Part shown: positions 16,462-24,978 of the stretch, in pieces
How the letters are laid out: every line of letters begins with the position of its first letter
Numbering within the stretch: position 1 is the first letter of the stretch
Source of the DNA: an uncultured Woeseiaceae bacterium
Lineage (GTDB): Bacteria > Pseudomonadota > Gammaproteobacteria > Steroidobacterales > Woeseiaceae
NCBI GenBank assembly: GCA_905480255.1
Contig: CAJQPR010000111.1
Location: 1 to 37,750 of the forward strand
Reading direction: 5' to 3'
DNA: 37,750 nt
Program-made: the position numbers and the translations under genes
Notes under the pieces: model-generated
Databases searched by the model: none
What the model was told of the DNA's origin: nothing
The model's input: only the letters and a program-made list of their open reading frames with translations

Positions 16462-16886
16462 TCGAACGTCGCGTTGTCTTTGAACTGGACGCCGTTCGCC
16501 AGCGTTTTGTGTACCGGGCAGCGTGTTGCTATCTGGGCCAGACGCTTCCTTTGTTTTTCATTGAATTCTCCCGATATGTGGACGTTGCTCGTGATGTGCT
16601 CGATAAAGCCCGTCGGATCATCATCACAATGCTCGCAATCATCTGCGTGAATGTTTGAAAACTCGAACGAAGCTCTGACAGATTCGAGCACCATTTCCTT
16701 GTGCCGACAATACATCGCGATGGTGATGCAGGTACAGGCAGCGAGCGAGCCCAGCAACATTTCGTAGGGGTTTGGCCCGGTATCGGCGCCTCCAGCACTG
16801 GCAGGCTCATCGGCACTCCATTGATGCCGGCCGTTCGTTATTGATACTTGAGTACCTGATTTCAATTCCGCAGATACCTGGCTCAT
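16458..16886 (-). CDS. OsmC-family peroxiredoxin-like protein
   Basis: A 142-residue OsmC/Ohr superfamily protein that reduces organic peroxides with paired cysteines. The helix NPYEMLLGSLAACTCIT carries the first redox Cys (Cys51, with Cys53 next to it). RCPVHKTL near the C-terminus carries the second (Cys123). An extra pair DDCEHCDDD near residues 84-87 is not usual and could bind metal. The AAGGAG in front lies 7 bases from the ATG at 16886, so this start is chosen over the ATG two codons upstream. It converges with the MFS gene through a shared CTAG and diverges from the TauE gene. Confidence 0.87.
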   Translation of the reverse strand: MSQVSAELKSGTQVSITNGRHQWSADEPASAGGADTGPNPYEMLLGSLAACTCITIAMYCRHKEMVLESVRASFEFSNIHADDCEHCDDDPTGFIEHITSNVHISGEFNEKQRKRLAQIATRCPVHKTLANGVQFKDNATFD

Positions 16887-16946
16887 CGTCATTCTCCTTG
16901 TTTAGTTTCGGATTGCCTGCTGCTCCACTCTGCTAGGATTGCGGCA

Positions 16947-17690
16947 ATGGAATTGGTAATAACCGCTACCGTAGCATTTGTTCTCGCCGGTTTTGTGAAA
17001 GGCGTGCTTGGCTTTGGTTTTCCGATCATAGCGCTTGTTGTTCTTACGCTTACGATTGGTCTTTTGGATGCGCTCGCCCTGATCGTCGTTCCGACCCTGG
17101 TGACCAATGTCTGGCAGGCTGTGGCAGGCCCGCATCTCCGCGAAGTACTTGACCGGATGTGGCTGTACTTTTTAGTAGCAATGGCTGGGGTGCTTATCGC
17201 TTCGCAGTTTCTGGCCGTAGTGAACGTTGATTTGTTGACTGCTTTTCTTGGCACGATTCTTTTTATTTTTGCGCTGTCGAGAATTTTCAATGTACATATC
17301 ACCGTTCCAGAAAACCGGGAAACGGCACTTTCACTGGTACTCGGTTCTGTAAATGGTGTGATTACCGGCCTCACCGGCACTTTCATGGTGCCATCAATTC
17401 TTTATATGCAGGCGCTCGGATTTGGCAAGGATATGCTGGTGCAGGCAATGGGCGCCTTCTTTGCGCTATCCACTTTGATGTTGACAATTTCGCTAGGCAG
17501 TAACGGCCTTATTTCGGGGAATGAAGCGACACTGTCCGCGGTAGCGCTGATCCCGTCATTTGCAGGCATATTCGCAGGCCGCTGGACGCGACAGCAAATC
17601 GACGAAGAACAGTTTCAAAAAATATTCCTGTACGCTGTGCTGGCACTGGGAGCGTACCTGGTCTGGCGCTCAGCCCGGGTTTTGTCCTGA
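16947..17690 (+). CDS. sulfite exporter TauE/SafE family membrane protein
   Basis: A 247-residue inner-membrane protein with about 8 helices. The first contains FVKGVLGFGFPIIAL, the typical G-x-GGG/G-x-G-x-P element of TauE/SafE (DUF81) permeases. The second half repeats it as GVITGLTGTFMVPSILY, as expected for the internal duplication. The family exports or imports small organosulfur or organic anions; the substrate here is unknown. There is no good ribosome-binding site. A TGCTAGGAT extended -10-like box ends about 10 bases before the ATG, so the mRNA may be nearly leaderless. Confidence 0.85.
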   Translation: MELVITATVAFVLAGFVKGVLGFGFPIIALVVLTLTIGLLDALALIVVPTLVTNVWQAVAGPHLREVLDRMWLYFLVAMAGVLIASQFLAVVNVDLLTAFLGTILFIFALSRIFNVHITVPENRETALSLVLGSVNGVITGLTGTFMVPSILYMQALGFGKDMLVQAMGAFFALSTLMLTISLGSNGLISGNEATLSAVALIPSFAGIFAGRWTRQQIDEEQFQKIFLYAVLALGAYLVWRSARVLS

Positions 17691-17774
17691 TGATGCCTGT
17701 GGAATTGCGCTTGGCGGTCGGGTCGTTAACAATCCGGATCATAATTGACGAATCGACATGCTTGGGGGAATCCA

Positions 17775-18668
17775 TTGAAAACACTTAACATCGTCGCAAG
17801 CCTTGCAGCCTGTGCAGTTGTTTTCGGCTTCACTGCAGAATTTGCTGATGCCCGGCAAGGTATGAGTGCTGAGCAGCGTATGGAACGCGCGCAGAGGCTG
17901 GCGGCTGCGGAAAACCCGCTTCAGGCGAGTGATTCGGTGTGGATTGAAGAGCTGACATATATGGAAGTCCGGGATCGGATCGCGGATGGGGCATCAACGG
18001 CTATTGTTTCGACCGGTGGCATTGAGGAAAACGGGCCATACCTGGCTACCGGAAAACACAACATTATTCTCGAAGCGATATGCCCCGAAATTGCCCGTGA
18101 ACTTGGAAACGCTTTGTGTGCGCCAATAGTACGATTCGTACCTGAGGGTGATCTCAATCCTTCCTCCGACATCCTGTTTACCCCCGGCACCTTTGGCGTT
18201 CGGGATGAGACCTACGTTGCATTGCTCGATGACATCGCGACGAGTCTGAAACTACACGGCTTTAAAGATATCGTTTTTATTGGCGACAGCGGCGGTAACC
18301 AGCGCGGCATGAAAGCGGTGACAGATTTGCTGAACGAGCGTTGGGCGGACAGTGGTGTTCGGGCTCATTTTATCCTGGAGTTCTACACGCCCGGGTGGGA
18401 AGACACCGAGAATTACACCCAGGAAGTGCTGGGCGCCAGAGAGACGAAACGGGATGGTCATCATGACGACATGTGGGTCACCGCGATGATGATGGTCACG
18501 GATCCTGAGTCTGTGCGTTACGAGCAACGGGTTGAGGCGGGCCTTGCATCAATCAACGGATTCGATATCTCTGATCTGGATGAGACCATTGAACTCGGCA
18601 AGAAGATGGTCGCCTATCGAGCCACCAATGCGGCGACAGCGATCAGGAAGTCGATTGCCGCAGAATAG
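17775..18668 (+). CDS. exported creatininase-family protein with altered metal-site residues
   Basis: A 297-residue protein. The start is taken as the TTG at 17775, preceded by GGGGGA at 17764-17769; this gives a proper signal peptide (KTLNIVASLAACAVVFGF, cut after ADA at 24-26). The creatininase (PF02633) fold is recognisable: STGGIEENGPYLATGKHN, FTPGTFG and GDSGGNQRG. Ligands differ from the classical E-Q-H-G-P-H-L-x-x-x-T-D and N-G-H-x-(G/E)-N motifs: His becomes Asn86, Asp becomes His95 and His becomes Ser172. A new cluster GHHDD is at 228-232. It may still bind metal in another way, may be a lactam or amide hydrolase, or may be inactive. Relatives annotated as creatininase family exist in the periplasm. 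A 61-base gap separates it from the sstT gene. Confidence 0.75.
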   Translation: MKTLNIVASLAACAVVFGFTAEFADARQGMSAEQRMERAQRLAAAENPLQASDSVWIEELTYMEVRDRIADGASTAIVSTGGIEENGPYLATGKHNIILEAICPEIARELGNALCAPIVRFVPEGDLNPSSDILFTPGTFGVRDETYVALLDDIATSLKLHGFKDIVFIGDSGGNQRGMKAVTDLLNERWADSGVRAHFILEFYTPGWEDTENYTQEVLGARETKRDGHHDDMWVTAMMMVTDPESVRYEQRVEAGLASINGFDISDLDETIELGKKMVAYRATNAATAIRKSIAAE

Positions 18669-18729
18669 GCTCGCAACGGAAATCTAACTACCCGAAATAC
18701 ATCAACTGTATTGGATAGAAAAGGACGCT

Positions 18730-19986
18730 ATGTCTCTCGAAGAAAAAAGAACCACTGGTGATTCATCGTTGATTGAGAAGTTTTTCGGCGGCAACCTCGT
18801 CCTGCGAATTGCCATAGGAATCGCAGTCGGTGTAGTTCTGGCGCTGGTCTGGCCATCTGCGGCGAGATCCGCAATGTTGCTGGGTAACTTATTTGTGCAG
18901 GCGTTGAAGGCGGTCGCACCCGTTCTCGTTCTGGTGCTGGTTGCATCAGCACTGGCGAATCAGAAAGCAGGGCATCACGCTCAGCTCAGACCGATAGTTA
19001 TTCTCTACCTGGTCGGTACGCTCAGCGCCGCGTTTCTTGCCGTTATGATGAGTACCTTTTTTCCGACCACGCTCACGCTAAGCGTTACCGATGTCGCAAT
19101 GAGCCCGCCGCAGGGAATTGGCGAGGTCCTGAATAATCTTTTGTACAAAATCGTCGATAACCCGATTAGCGCTGTCATGAATGGTAACTTCATTGGCATA
19201 CTCGTTTGGGGCGTGGCGCTTGGCCTGACGATGCGCCATGCTAATGAAAGCTCCCGATTGATGCTGGGCGATCTTTCGCATGCCATAACCATGATTGTGC
19301 GAGTCGTTATACGCCTGGCGCCAATAGGAATTTTTGGGTTAGTCGCTGGAAATATTGCTGAGTTTGGCTTCGACGCGTTAAAAGGTTATGCGCGAATTCT
19401 GACCGTGTTGCTTAGCGCTATGCTGATCATGGCGTTAGTCATTAATCCGCTGATTGTTTTCGTCAAAACTCGCAGAAATCCATACCCGATTGTATTCACA
19501 GCCCTGCGGGATAGTGGGATCACCGCTTTTTTTACCAGAAGTTCGGCAGCCAACATCCCGGTAAACATGGCGCTTTGTGAGCGACTCAAGCTGGATGAGA
19601 ACACCTACGCTGTATCAATTCCGCTGGGCGCCACAATCAATATGGGCGGGGCGGCAATTACGATTACAGTACTGACGCTTGCGGCGACCCACACTCTTGG
19701 TATCGAGGTAGATATTGCTACCGCGCTTTTGCTGTCAGTCGTGGCAGCACTATCAGCCTGTGGTGCATCAGGCGTTGCCGGAGGTTCTCTGCTGCTGATA
19801 CCACTGGCCTGTAGCCTCTTTGGGATTCCCAACGACATCGCTATGCAGGTTGTCGCCGTTGGATTCGTCATCAGCATCCTGCAGGACTCTGCCGAGACGG
19901 CACTTAACAGTTCGACGGACGTAGTGTTCACAACGGCCGTGTGCGGAATACCCGATTCTCATGATTGGTCCGCCAGTGAGGATTGA
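18730..19986 (+). CDS. sstT: sodium:serine/threonine symporter SstT
   Basis: A 418-residue DAACS-family Na+-coupled carrier that imports serine and threonine. Features match SstT: N-terminal [28 protein letters not shown], the [17 protein letters not shown] re-entrant loop, NMGGAAIT with the conserved Asn-Met-x-Gly, and the [17 protein letters not shown] end. About 8 helices plus two hairpin loops are expected. AAAGGAC in front of the ATG is an adequate ribosome-binding site. It may be read together with the preceding exported protein gene, although the 61-base gap leaves room for its own promoter. Confidence 0.9.
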   Translation: MSLEEKRTTGDSSLIEKFFGGNLVLRIAIGIAVGVVLALVWPSAARSAMLLGNLFVQALKAVAPVLVLVLVASALANQKAGHHAQLRPIVILYLVGTLSAAFLAVMMSTFFPTTLTLSVTDVAMSPPQGIGEVLNNLLYKIVDNPISAVMNGNFIGILVWGVALGLTMRHANESSRLMLGDLSHAITMIVRVVIRLAPIGIFGLVAGNIAEFGFDALKGYARILTVLLSAMLIMALVINPLIVFVKTRRNPYPIVFTALRDSGITAFFTRSSAANIPVNMALCERLKLDENTYAVSIPLGATINMGGAAITITVLTLAATHTLGIEVDIATALLLSVVAALSACGASGVAGGSLLLIPLACSLFGIPNDIAMQVVAVGFVISILQDSAETALNSSTDVVFTTAVCGIPDSHDWSASED

Positions 19987-20021
19987 TGTAGTTGGCTGAA
20001 AACGGTGACCAGGACAGTTAT

Positions 20022-20465
20022 CTATCTAAGATCTATGTCGTGTTCGATCCAGGCCTTAAGACACGCTGCCATGCTGGTCCACCCACCGCAGTTTTCGTGT
20101 GATCCTTTGAGTCCGTCGGCGTCAGTCTTCCAGCCTTCCTCACTGATTGACAGCATGGTGTTGCCATCATCCAGTGCTTCAAATTCGAATATGACCTTAA
20201 CGGGATAGGACTCACTGACGGTTTTTTTCCAGACTTCAGAATCGAGAGTCAGCTCGATCAGTTCATTGGTGACGATTCTATTCACTGTGACGGGCAATTC
20301 GATTTCATAGTGAGCCCAGCGCCAGCGAATTTCTGCGCCTTCTTCTAAGTCTCCGCTTGCCTGGTTAGTGAAGTAATTGCAGAGCTTGTCGCTGGATATA
20401 ACGGCGTCAAATACCTCTGCCACCGGTCGAAGAATCCTGGTTTGTACCGTGTAGTTGCGTGCCAT
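20022..20465 (-). CDS. SRPBCC / AHSA1-like domain protein
   Basis: A 147-residue START-like ligand-binding fold protein. N-terminal QTRILRPVAEVFDAVISSDKL is the typical AHSA1/SRPBCC opening, followed by the WRWAHYEIELPVTVNRI strands and a C-terminal long helix (WTSMAACLKAWIEHDI). A perfect AGGAGG lies 7 bases before the ATG. It is divergent from an ArsR-family gene; such ArsR-SRPBCC pairs are common and usually autoregulated. The ligand is unknown. Confidence 0.85.
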   Translation of the reverse strand: MARNYTVQTRILRPVAEVFDAVISSDKLCNYFTNQASGDLEEGAEIRWRWAHYEIELPVTVNRIVTNELIELTLDSEVWKKTVSESYPVKVIFEFEALDDGNTMLSISEEGWKTDADGLKGSHENCGGWTSMAACLKAWIEHDIDLR

Positions 20466-20508
20466 GTCCGTGCCTCCTTGAGCGTTCGTGTCGCTGCTTG
20501 CAAAATAC

Positions 20509-20524
20509 GTTATAAAAATATAAC
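20509..20524. promoter_or_regulatory. perfect 16-bp palindrome in divergent promoter, operator candidate for ArsR regulator
   Basis: GTTATA at 20509-20514, four bases AAAA, TATAAC at 20519-20524: a perfect dyad. It lies 12 bases before the ArsR ATG and 44 bases before the SRPBCC start, inside the only space for both promoters. TATAAA and TATAAC elements inside it could be -10 boxes on each strand. Dimeric ArsR/SmtB repressors bind dyads of this sort, so autoregulation and control of the SRPBCC gene are likely. Confidence 0.55.
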
Positions 20525-20535
20525 ATGTTTGTCAA

Positions 20536-20886
20536 ATGGCAAAGCGAATGAAACAGTCTCGGGAATGGGAAAATCAGGACGACCTGGTGTTCAAAGCCCT
20601 TGCAGGCCCTGACCGCCGTCAGATTCTCGACCTGCTAAGAGATGCACCGATGACCACCGGCGAAATTGGCAAGAATCTTCCGCATCTCGATCGAACAACG
20701 GTAATGCAACACCTGCGTGTGTTGGAAAAGGCCCGCCTGATAATCTCCAAAAAAGAAGGGCGGTGCCGCTGGAACTACCTGGACGTCAGCCCGATTCAGC
20801 GCATTCATGAGCGCTGGATCAGCAGCTATGCAGCTCCGTCGGCCGGCTTCCTCACCAGGCTACAGGCAGATATAGAATCTTTATAA
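20536..20886 (+). CDS. ArsR-family winged-helix transcriptional regulator
   Basis: A 116-residue DNA-binding repressor. KALAGPDRRQILDLLRDAPMTTGEIGKNLPHLDRTTVMQHLRVLEKARLI is a classic ArsR winged helix, with recognition helix RTTVMQHLRVL and a wing around KKEGRCRWNYL. No metal-binding ELCVCDL motif is present, so it probably senses a small organic ligand rather than a metal. There is no obvious ribosome-binding site before the ATG. It is divergent from the SRPBCC gene across a perfect palindrome. Confidence 0.88.
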   Translation: MAKRMKQSREWENQDDLVFKALAGPDRRQILDLLRDAPMTTGEIGKNLPHLDRTTVMQHLRVLEKARLIISKKEGRCRWNYLDVSPIQRIHERWISSYAAPSAGFLTRLQADIESL

Positions 20887-20937
20887 TCATGAGCTTAGGC
20901 GTGAATTCCGAGCGGGGTAACTGAGAATATGCAGCTA

Positions 20938-21285
20938 CTAGCCCGCGTAGATTACGAATTCACGCAGGCTGTTGATGGCGGATTGCTGGTTGTCCCAGAG
21001 CTCGAATCCGGACTGAAGCGGGCCGGAAGTCAGTATTCGCAGGTCTCTCGCCTCTGCGATTAACCTGATCTGATCGATAGTCACTTCATAGTACGCAGTT
21101 GCTGCGGACGCAACCGGGCTGACATAAGTTGATTCACTGACGCCAATCACACTGCCGTCCCAACCGGCAATCGTCAGCTGTAGCGGTTCGCCATCGGCAA
21201 AAAAATCACGGACTCACACCCATCGCGTTGGTGGGATGGCGGCCACAGACAGGAGCGTTTGGAAACGCCGTATTGAATTGAACAT
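20938..21285 (-). pseudogene. probable decayed small gene with an in-frame TGA
   Basis: From an ATG at 21285 the minus strand reads MFNSIRRFQTLLSVAAIPPTRWV, then TGA, then continues in the same frame as a protein-like stretch (VRDFFADGEPLQLTIAGWDG and onward to YVSPVA, ITVDQ-like strands and REFVIYAG) ending at 20938. The second part, about 90 residues, has a plausible beta-rich composition, and a GTG at 21150 gives a 70-codon open piece. Either the start was lost and this is a remnant, or only the downstream part is translated. No family is recognised. The 500-base stretch between the ArsR and GGT genes holds nothing else I can support. Confidence 0.4.
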
Positions 21286-21393
21286 GGGCAGGTATTCCCG
21301 GCTCAATTGCCTCTAAACTGTGTCCACCTTGCCTCACAAATCGACGTCAATCAGTCTTGTGAAACCCCTATTCGGGCTATAATAAGGGCTTAA

Positions 21394-23121
21394 TCATTGG
21401 GTTAGATGCAATTCTCGGACAATTCCTTCGCGACGCTTGTCGGCGGCACCATCCAGGGAGTCGTCATGGACCACGATGATATGCAGTCCGGAGTTTTCGC
21501 CCTCTCGTTCCTGGACGTTGTAGCCACGAGCCTTCAGGTCATCGGCTATGGCCTGTCCGGGGTCTGCGGAAATTTCCACACGCACCATTTCGCCGCGTGC
21601 AACGATATTGGGATGGTCCACGGCCTCCTGGGCCGACATACCCCAATCGAGAACGCCCACAATCGTTTTCGCGACGTAGGCGGGAATTGAATTGCCCCCC
21701 GGTGAGCCTGTCACCATGACAATGTCTCCCTCTGAATCGAAAACCATGCTTGGAGACATGGAAGAGCGTGGTCGGCGTCCCGGGGCAATGGCGTTGGCGG
21801 GTCGGCTTCCGTCCGCTGGCACTTCGCGGGCAAAGTCAGTCATTTCGTTGTTGAGGACGAATCCCGCAGCCCACCGTTGCGAGCCGAACGGAGCTTCGAC
21901 AGTTGCGGTCATTGATACAGCGTTGCCGTCGCCATCGATAATCGAAAGATGAGTTGTGCCGGCCGCTTCCTCTGTGGTGTCCGGTGCCCACAAAGCAGCG
22001 GCAGAATCCTGATGCAATACCAGGCCCGGATCTCCCGGTGTTGGCACGGCGCCAGGCTCGAATCTCTCGGTGGCGCGGTGCTTCAGGTATAGCGGATCAA
22101 GAAGGTCGTCCAACGGAATATCAATTTCATCGGGGTCGCCAAAATAGTGATCACGATCTGCGTAGGCAAGGCGTTGCGCGTCGACGAATGCTGCGACCCG
22201 GTCAGCCTGATTTGCCGCGTTTGCCGCGAGATGATCATAGAGCCCGGCGATCATGATCTGGGCGCCGCCTGACGATGGTGGTGACGACGTGCAAATCTGC
22301 ATATCACGAAAAGCGCCACAAATAACCGGTCGCTTCATGACCTGGTAGTTGGCCATATCTTCAAGGGTCAGCGCGCCGCCATTTGGCTCGGCCTGTGCCG
22401 CCGCCACTATAGTCTCGGCAATCTCACCTGCGTAAAAGGCGCTGATTCCTTCCTCGGCAACCCGGGTGAGGGTGTTGGCGTACTCCGGGTTTTTCAAAAG
22501 GTCTCCCGCCTTTAACGGTTCACCACCGGGATAGAAATAGGCCGCAGTCCCCGGATTCTTTGCCAGCCGACTGCGCTCCGCCATCATCGGCAGGTAGTTG
22601 GCGAGCCGCGGCGATACTTCGAATCCTTCCGTCGCCAGCCTGATGGCGGGCTCAAGGATTTCTGCCCAGGCCAGTTTGCCGTGCTGGTCGTGGGTATCCT
22701 TATACAAGGCAATTGCGCCCGGAACGCCGACAGATTTGCCACTCTGCCAGGATTCGAAATAGTTCATGACCTGGCCGTCACGCATGAACATATCCACCGT
22801 TGCACCGGCGGGAGCAGACTCGCGACCGTCATGAAAAAAGAGACTCTCTTCGGTGCTGTCATACACAAGCATGAAACCGCCACCACCAAGGCCGGAGCTT
22901 TGTGGTTCGACGAGTCCGAGCACCGCATGAGCTGCGATAGCCGCATCCACCGCGTGACCACCTTTCTCCAGCATCTCAATCGCTGCCGCCACGGCGTGCG
23001 GATTGGCGGCAGTCGCCATCGCAATTCGTGCTTCTGTGCCGGCGGGTTCGGCGGCCGGATGTTCCGGTCCGGAACAGGCGTAAAGGAAGAACAGGGCAAA
23101 CAGGGAGAGCAGGTGCTTCAT
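21394..23121 (-). CDS. ggt: gamma-glutamyltransferase lipoprotein
   Basis: A 575-residue Ntn-hydrolase that cleaves glutathione and other gamma-glutamyl compounds in the periplasm. The ATG at 23121 (AAGGA upstream) gives a lipoprotein signal with LYAC as the lipobox; 28 extra codons upstream are not needed. The large-subunit motif VEPQSSGLGGGGFMLVYD and FFHDGRESAP are typical. The autocatalytic cleavage site is GTTHLS with the nucleophile at Thr389. The oxyanion and substrate segment TGSPGGNSIP lies downstream. Both halves are complete, so the enzyme should self-process into two subunits. It stands alone and is divergent from the TIM-barrel-like gene, and likely serves in glutathione salvage. 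Confidence 0.93.
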   Translation of the reverse strand: MKHLLSLFALFFLYACSGPEHPAAEPAGTEARIAMATAANPHAVAAAIEMLEKGGHAVDAAIAAHAVLGLVEPQSSGLGGGGFMLVYDSTEESLFFHDGRESAPAGATVDMFMRDGQVMNYFESWQSGKSVGVPGAIALYKDTHDQHGKLAWAEILEPAIRLATEGFEVSPRLANYLPMMAERSRLAKNPGTAAYFYPGGEPLKAGDLLKNPEYANTLTRVAEEGISAFYAGEIAETIVAAAQAEPNGGALTLEDMANYQVMKRPVICGAFRDMQICTSSPPSSGGAQIMIAGLYDHLAANAANQADRVAAFVDAQRLAYADRDHYFGDPDEIDIPLDDLLDPLYLKHRATERFEPGAVPTPGDPGLVLHQDSAAALWAPDTTEEAAGTTHLSIIDGDGNAVSMTATVEAPFGSQRWAAGFVLNNEMTDFAREVPADGSRPANAIAPGRRPRSSMSPSMVFDSEGDIVMVTGSPGGNSIPAYVAKTIVGVLDWGMSAQEAVDHPNIVARGEMVRVEISADPGQAIADDLKARGYNVQEREGENSGLHIIVVHDDSLDGAADKRREGIVRELHLTQ

Positions 23122-23249
23122 TGATTGGATCCTTGGAACCTGGGTCTGGCAGAGAACAAGCGGTGCAATATACCTCAATTCCCCGGCGCACAATCGCCAG
23201 AGCATTGGACTCGCGGCGGCCTTAGGTACTTCTCCGAATTGCTCGTCGC

Positions 23250-24122
23250 ATGATTTTCATTAGGATGTCAATTTTCCTTTTCCATTCAATGTTTTATCCA
23301 AACATGAATCCATACGGTGAGCATTCCCACACAAGAAAACCGATACCGGACGGAAGCATATTCTCGGAAGCGACGGGCAGGGAAACACCTGTAGTCACCT
23401 ATACCGTTTCGGCCAGGGGAAAATCTGCCGATGTGCCGGTTTTTGCATTCCTGCGACGCCAGTACGGCAATATCCCGCTGCAGGAAATCGAAAGTCTTTT
23501 CGGATTCGTGCAACGCTCGACGCTTTACGGTGGGCGAATGTTCAACGATCGCGAATTGTCGGATCGTGATGTGGGGCAGCTGAATAATGCGGGAATTGGC
23601 GTTCGTATTCCGATGTCAAACCACTTTGTAGAAAAATCGGAATACGAAAAAAGTCGGCCCATTCTGGATCGTTTCCACGCAACCATTAATTCGATCATTA
23701 TTACGAATGATGACCTGGCTCGCTGGATTCGCCGGGACTACCCTCGCTATTCGCTGGATGGTAGCGTGATCAAGAATCTCAAGACTCATGAAAAGATTAG
23801 CGCGGCACTCGATGTCTATGATTCGGTGGTTCTGCCGATGCGCCTTAACGAGGACCTGCCATTCCTCGAAAAGATCGAGCAGAAAGACAAGATCATACTT
23901 TTTGCGAATGCAGGCTGTGCCTTAACCTGCCCGTCCAAACTCTGTTATCAGTCAATTTCCAAACTGAATAAATATGAGGGCGGAAAATTTCAGTGCTCAC
24001 AGCCGCTCAAGGAACGAGATCTGCTCGGCATGGTCGACTTCCCCCTGGAACCCTATATGGATATAGGCTTTCGGCACTTCAAACTGCTGCGTTCGCGCCC
24101 CAATAATATGACCGGATTCTGA
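23250..24122 (+). CDS. TIM-barrel-like protein with four clustered cysteines, reminiscent of U32/UbiU-UbiV
   Basis: The protein has 290 residues; the start could also be the ATG 5 or 18 codons downstream. The middle has repeating strand-helix units: GVRIPMSN, INSIIITNDDLARWI, SLDGSVIKNL, YDSVVLPMRLNED and KIILFANAGC. This resembles the barrel of U32 peptidase-like proteins. Cys223, Cys227, Cys232 and Cys249 (C-x3-C-x4-C-x16-C) could hold an iron-sulfur cluster as in UbiU/UbiV, but the spacing is different. The N-terminal 60 residues are unlike anything I know. It is followed after about 100 bases by a methyltransferase gene on the same strand. Function unknown. Confidence 0.6.
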   Translation: MIFIRMSIFLFHSMFYPNMNPYGEHSHTRKPIPDGSIFSEATGRETPVVTYTVSARGKSADVPVFAFLRRQYGNIPLQEIESLFGFVQRSTLYGGRMFNDRELSDRDVGQLNNAGIGVRIPMSNHFVEKSEYEKSRPILDRFHATINSIIITNDDLARWIRRDYPRYSLDGSVIKNLKTHEKISAALDVYDSVVLPMRLNEDLPFLEKIEQKDKIILFANAGCALTCPSKLCYQSISKLNKYEGGKFQCSQPLKERDLLGMVDFPLEPYMDIGFRHFKLLRSRPNNMTGF

Positions 24123-24226
24123 ACCGGGGACGTCGCAAGGTGACTGCTTTTGACGGCCAATTGCTGTGATAAACTGCACCGCCGTCGATAATCTCGTCCA
24201 CGAGCTGCCGGAGTTCCACGCCAATC

Positions 24227-24928
24227 ATGCCTCTTTTCAAGCGAACACTAAGCGAATTTCTGTTCAGGCGATTCGTTCTGAAACACTACGGGTCAAACCT
24301 CCTGGTTGACCTGCAACTCGACGCGAAAAAAGACACCATCGAATACGTCAAGGCCAACATGCCTGATGCGCCGTATTTCGAGAAGCACCCACAGTTAGTG
24401 AAGCACGCGGTGCACGAGGCATCGTTGCCCGGTCTGTACCTCGAGTTCGGGGTTGGACGCGGAAAATCGATTCGCTGGATTGGCGCTGACGCAGGACGAA
24501 CTGTCTATGGTTTTGACTCGTTTGAAGGGATTCCGGAATACTGGAACGGCAATCCGATTGGTGCATTTTCGCAAAAGAAACTGCCAAAGGTGCCGGACAA
24601 CGTCAGCTTTCAAATTGGTATGTTCGACAAAACCATTCCGGGATTTCTGGAGGAGCACAGTGATCCGGTGGCCTTCCTGCACGTTGACTGCGATTTGTAT
24701 TCTTCAACCGTGACAATATTCGAGGCATTCGGCTCACGCCTGCAACCGGGTGCAATCGTATTGTTTGATGAGTACTACAATTTTCCGCGCTGGCAGCAGC
24801 ACGAGTACAAGGCGTTCCAGGAATTTGTGGAGAGAAACGGCGTCAAATATGAATATATTGGTTACTCAGTGACCGGCCAGCAGGTCGCCGTTCGAATTCT
24901 CGAAAACCCAATTTTTGCTGACGGATAA
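24227..24928 (+). CDS. TylF/MycF-like class I SAM-dependent methyltransferase
   Basis: The protein has 233 residues. The SAM-binding glycine loop is at 73-81 (EFGVGRGKS), followed by VYGFDSFEGIPEYW with Asp97; this phrase is characteristic of the macrocin O-methyltransferase (TylF) group. FLHVDCDLYSST (150-161) holds the metal-binding Asp pair and LFDEYYNF (179-186) the third acidic ligand. Such enzymes are metal-dependent O-methyltransferases acting on sugars or other hydroxyls, often on surface polysaccharides or natural products. There is no sugar-synthesis gene beside it. The preceding TIM-barrel-like gene may be a partner. Confidence 0.82.
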   Translation: MPLFKRTLSEFLFRRFVLKHYGSNLLVDLQLDAKKDTIEYVKANMPDAPYFEKHPQLVKHAVHEASLPGLYLEFGVGRGKSIRWIGADAGRTVYGFDSFEGIPEYWNGNPIGAFSQKKLPKVPDNVSFQIGMFDKTIPGFLEEHSDPVAFLHVDCDLYSSTVTIFEAFGSRLQPGAIVLFDEYYNFPRWQQHEYKAFQEFVERNGVKYEYIGYSVTGQQVAVRILENPIFADG

Positions 24929-24946
24929 AATTCTGTATTACATTGG

Positions 24947-24978
24947 CTTATGGTGAATTCCGGCGAATTTACCATAAG
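24947..24978. repeat. long near-perfect inverted repeat (14-bp arms, 4-base loop)
   Basis: The left arm at 24947-24960 and right arm at 24965-24978 are complementary at 13 positions plus one G-T pair, with loop CGGC. It begins 19 bases after the methyltransferase stop codon. There is no T-run on either side, so it is not a standard intrinsic terminator. It could be a transcript-stabilising 3' hairpin or a protein-binding dyad in front of the FG-GAP gene. Confidence 0.65.

Noticed and set aside
17758-17778. Six-codon ATG frame before the creatininase-like gene as a leader peptide
   Set aside because: It contains the ribosome-binding site of the TTG start and has none of its own; probably chance.
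21350-21392. Imperfect inverted repeat after the gamma-glutamyltransferase gene as terminator
   Set aside because: The stem is interrupted and has no T-run on the minus strand.
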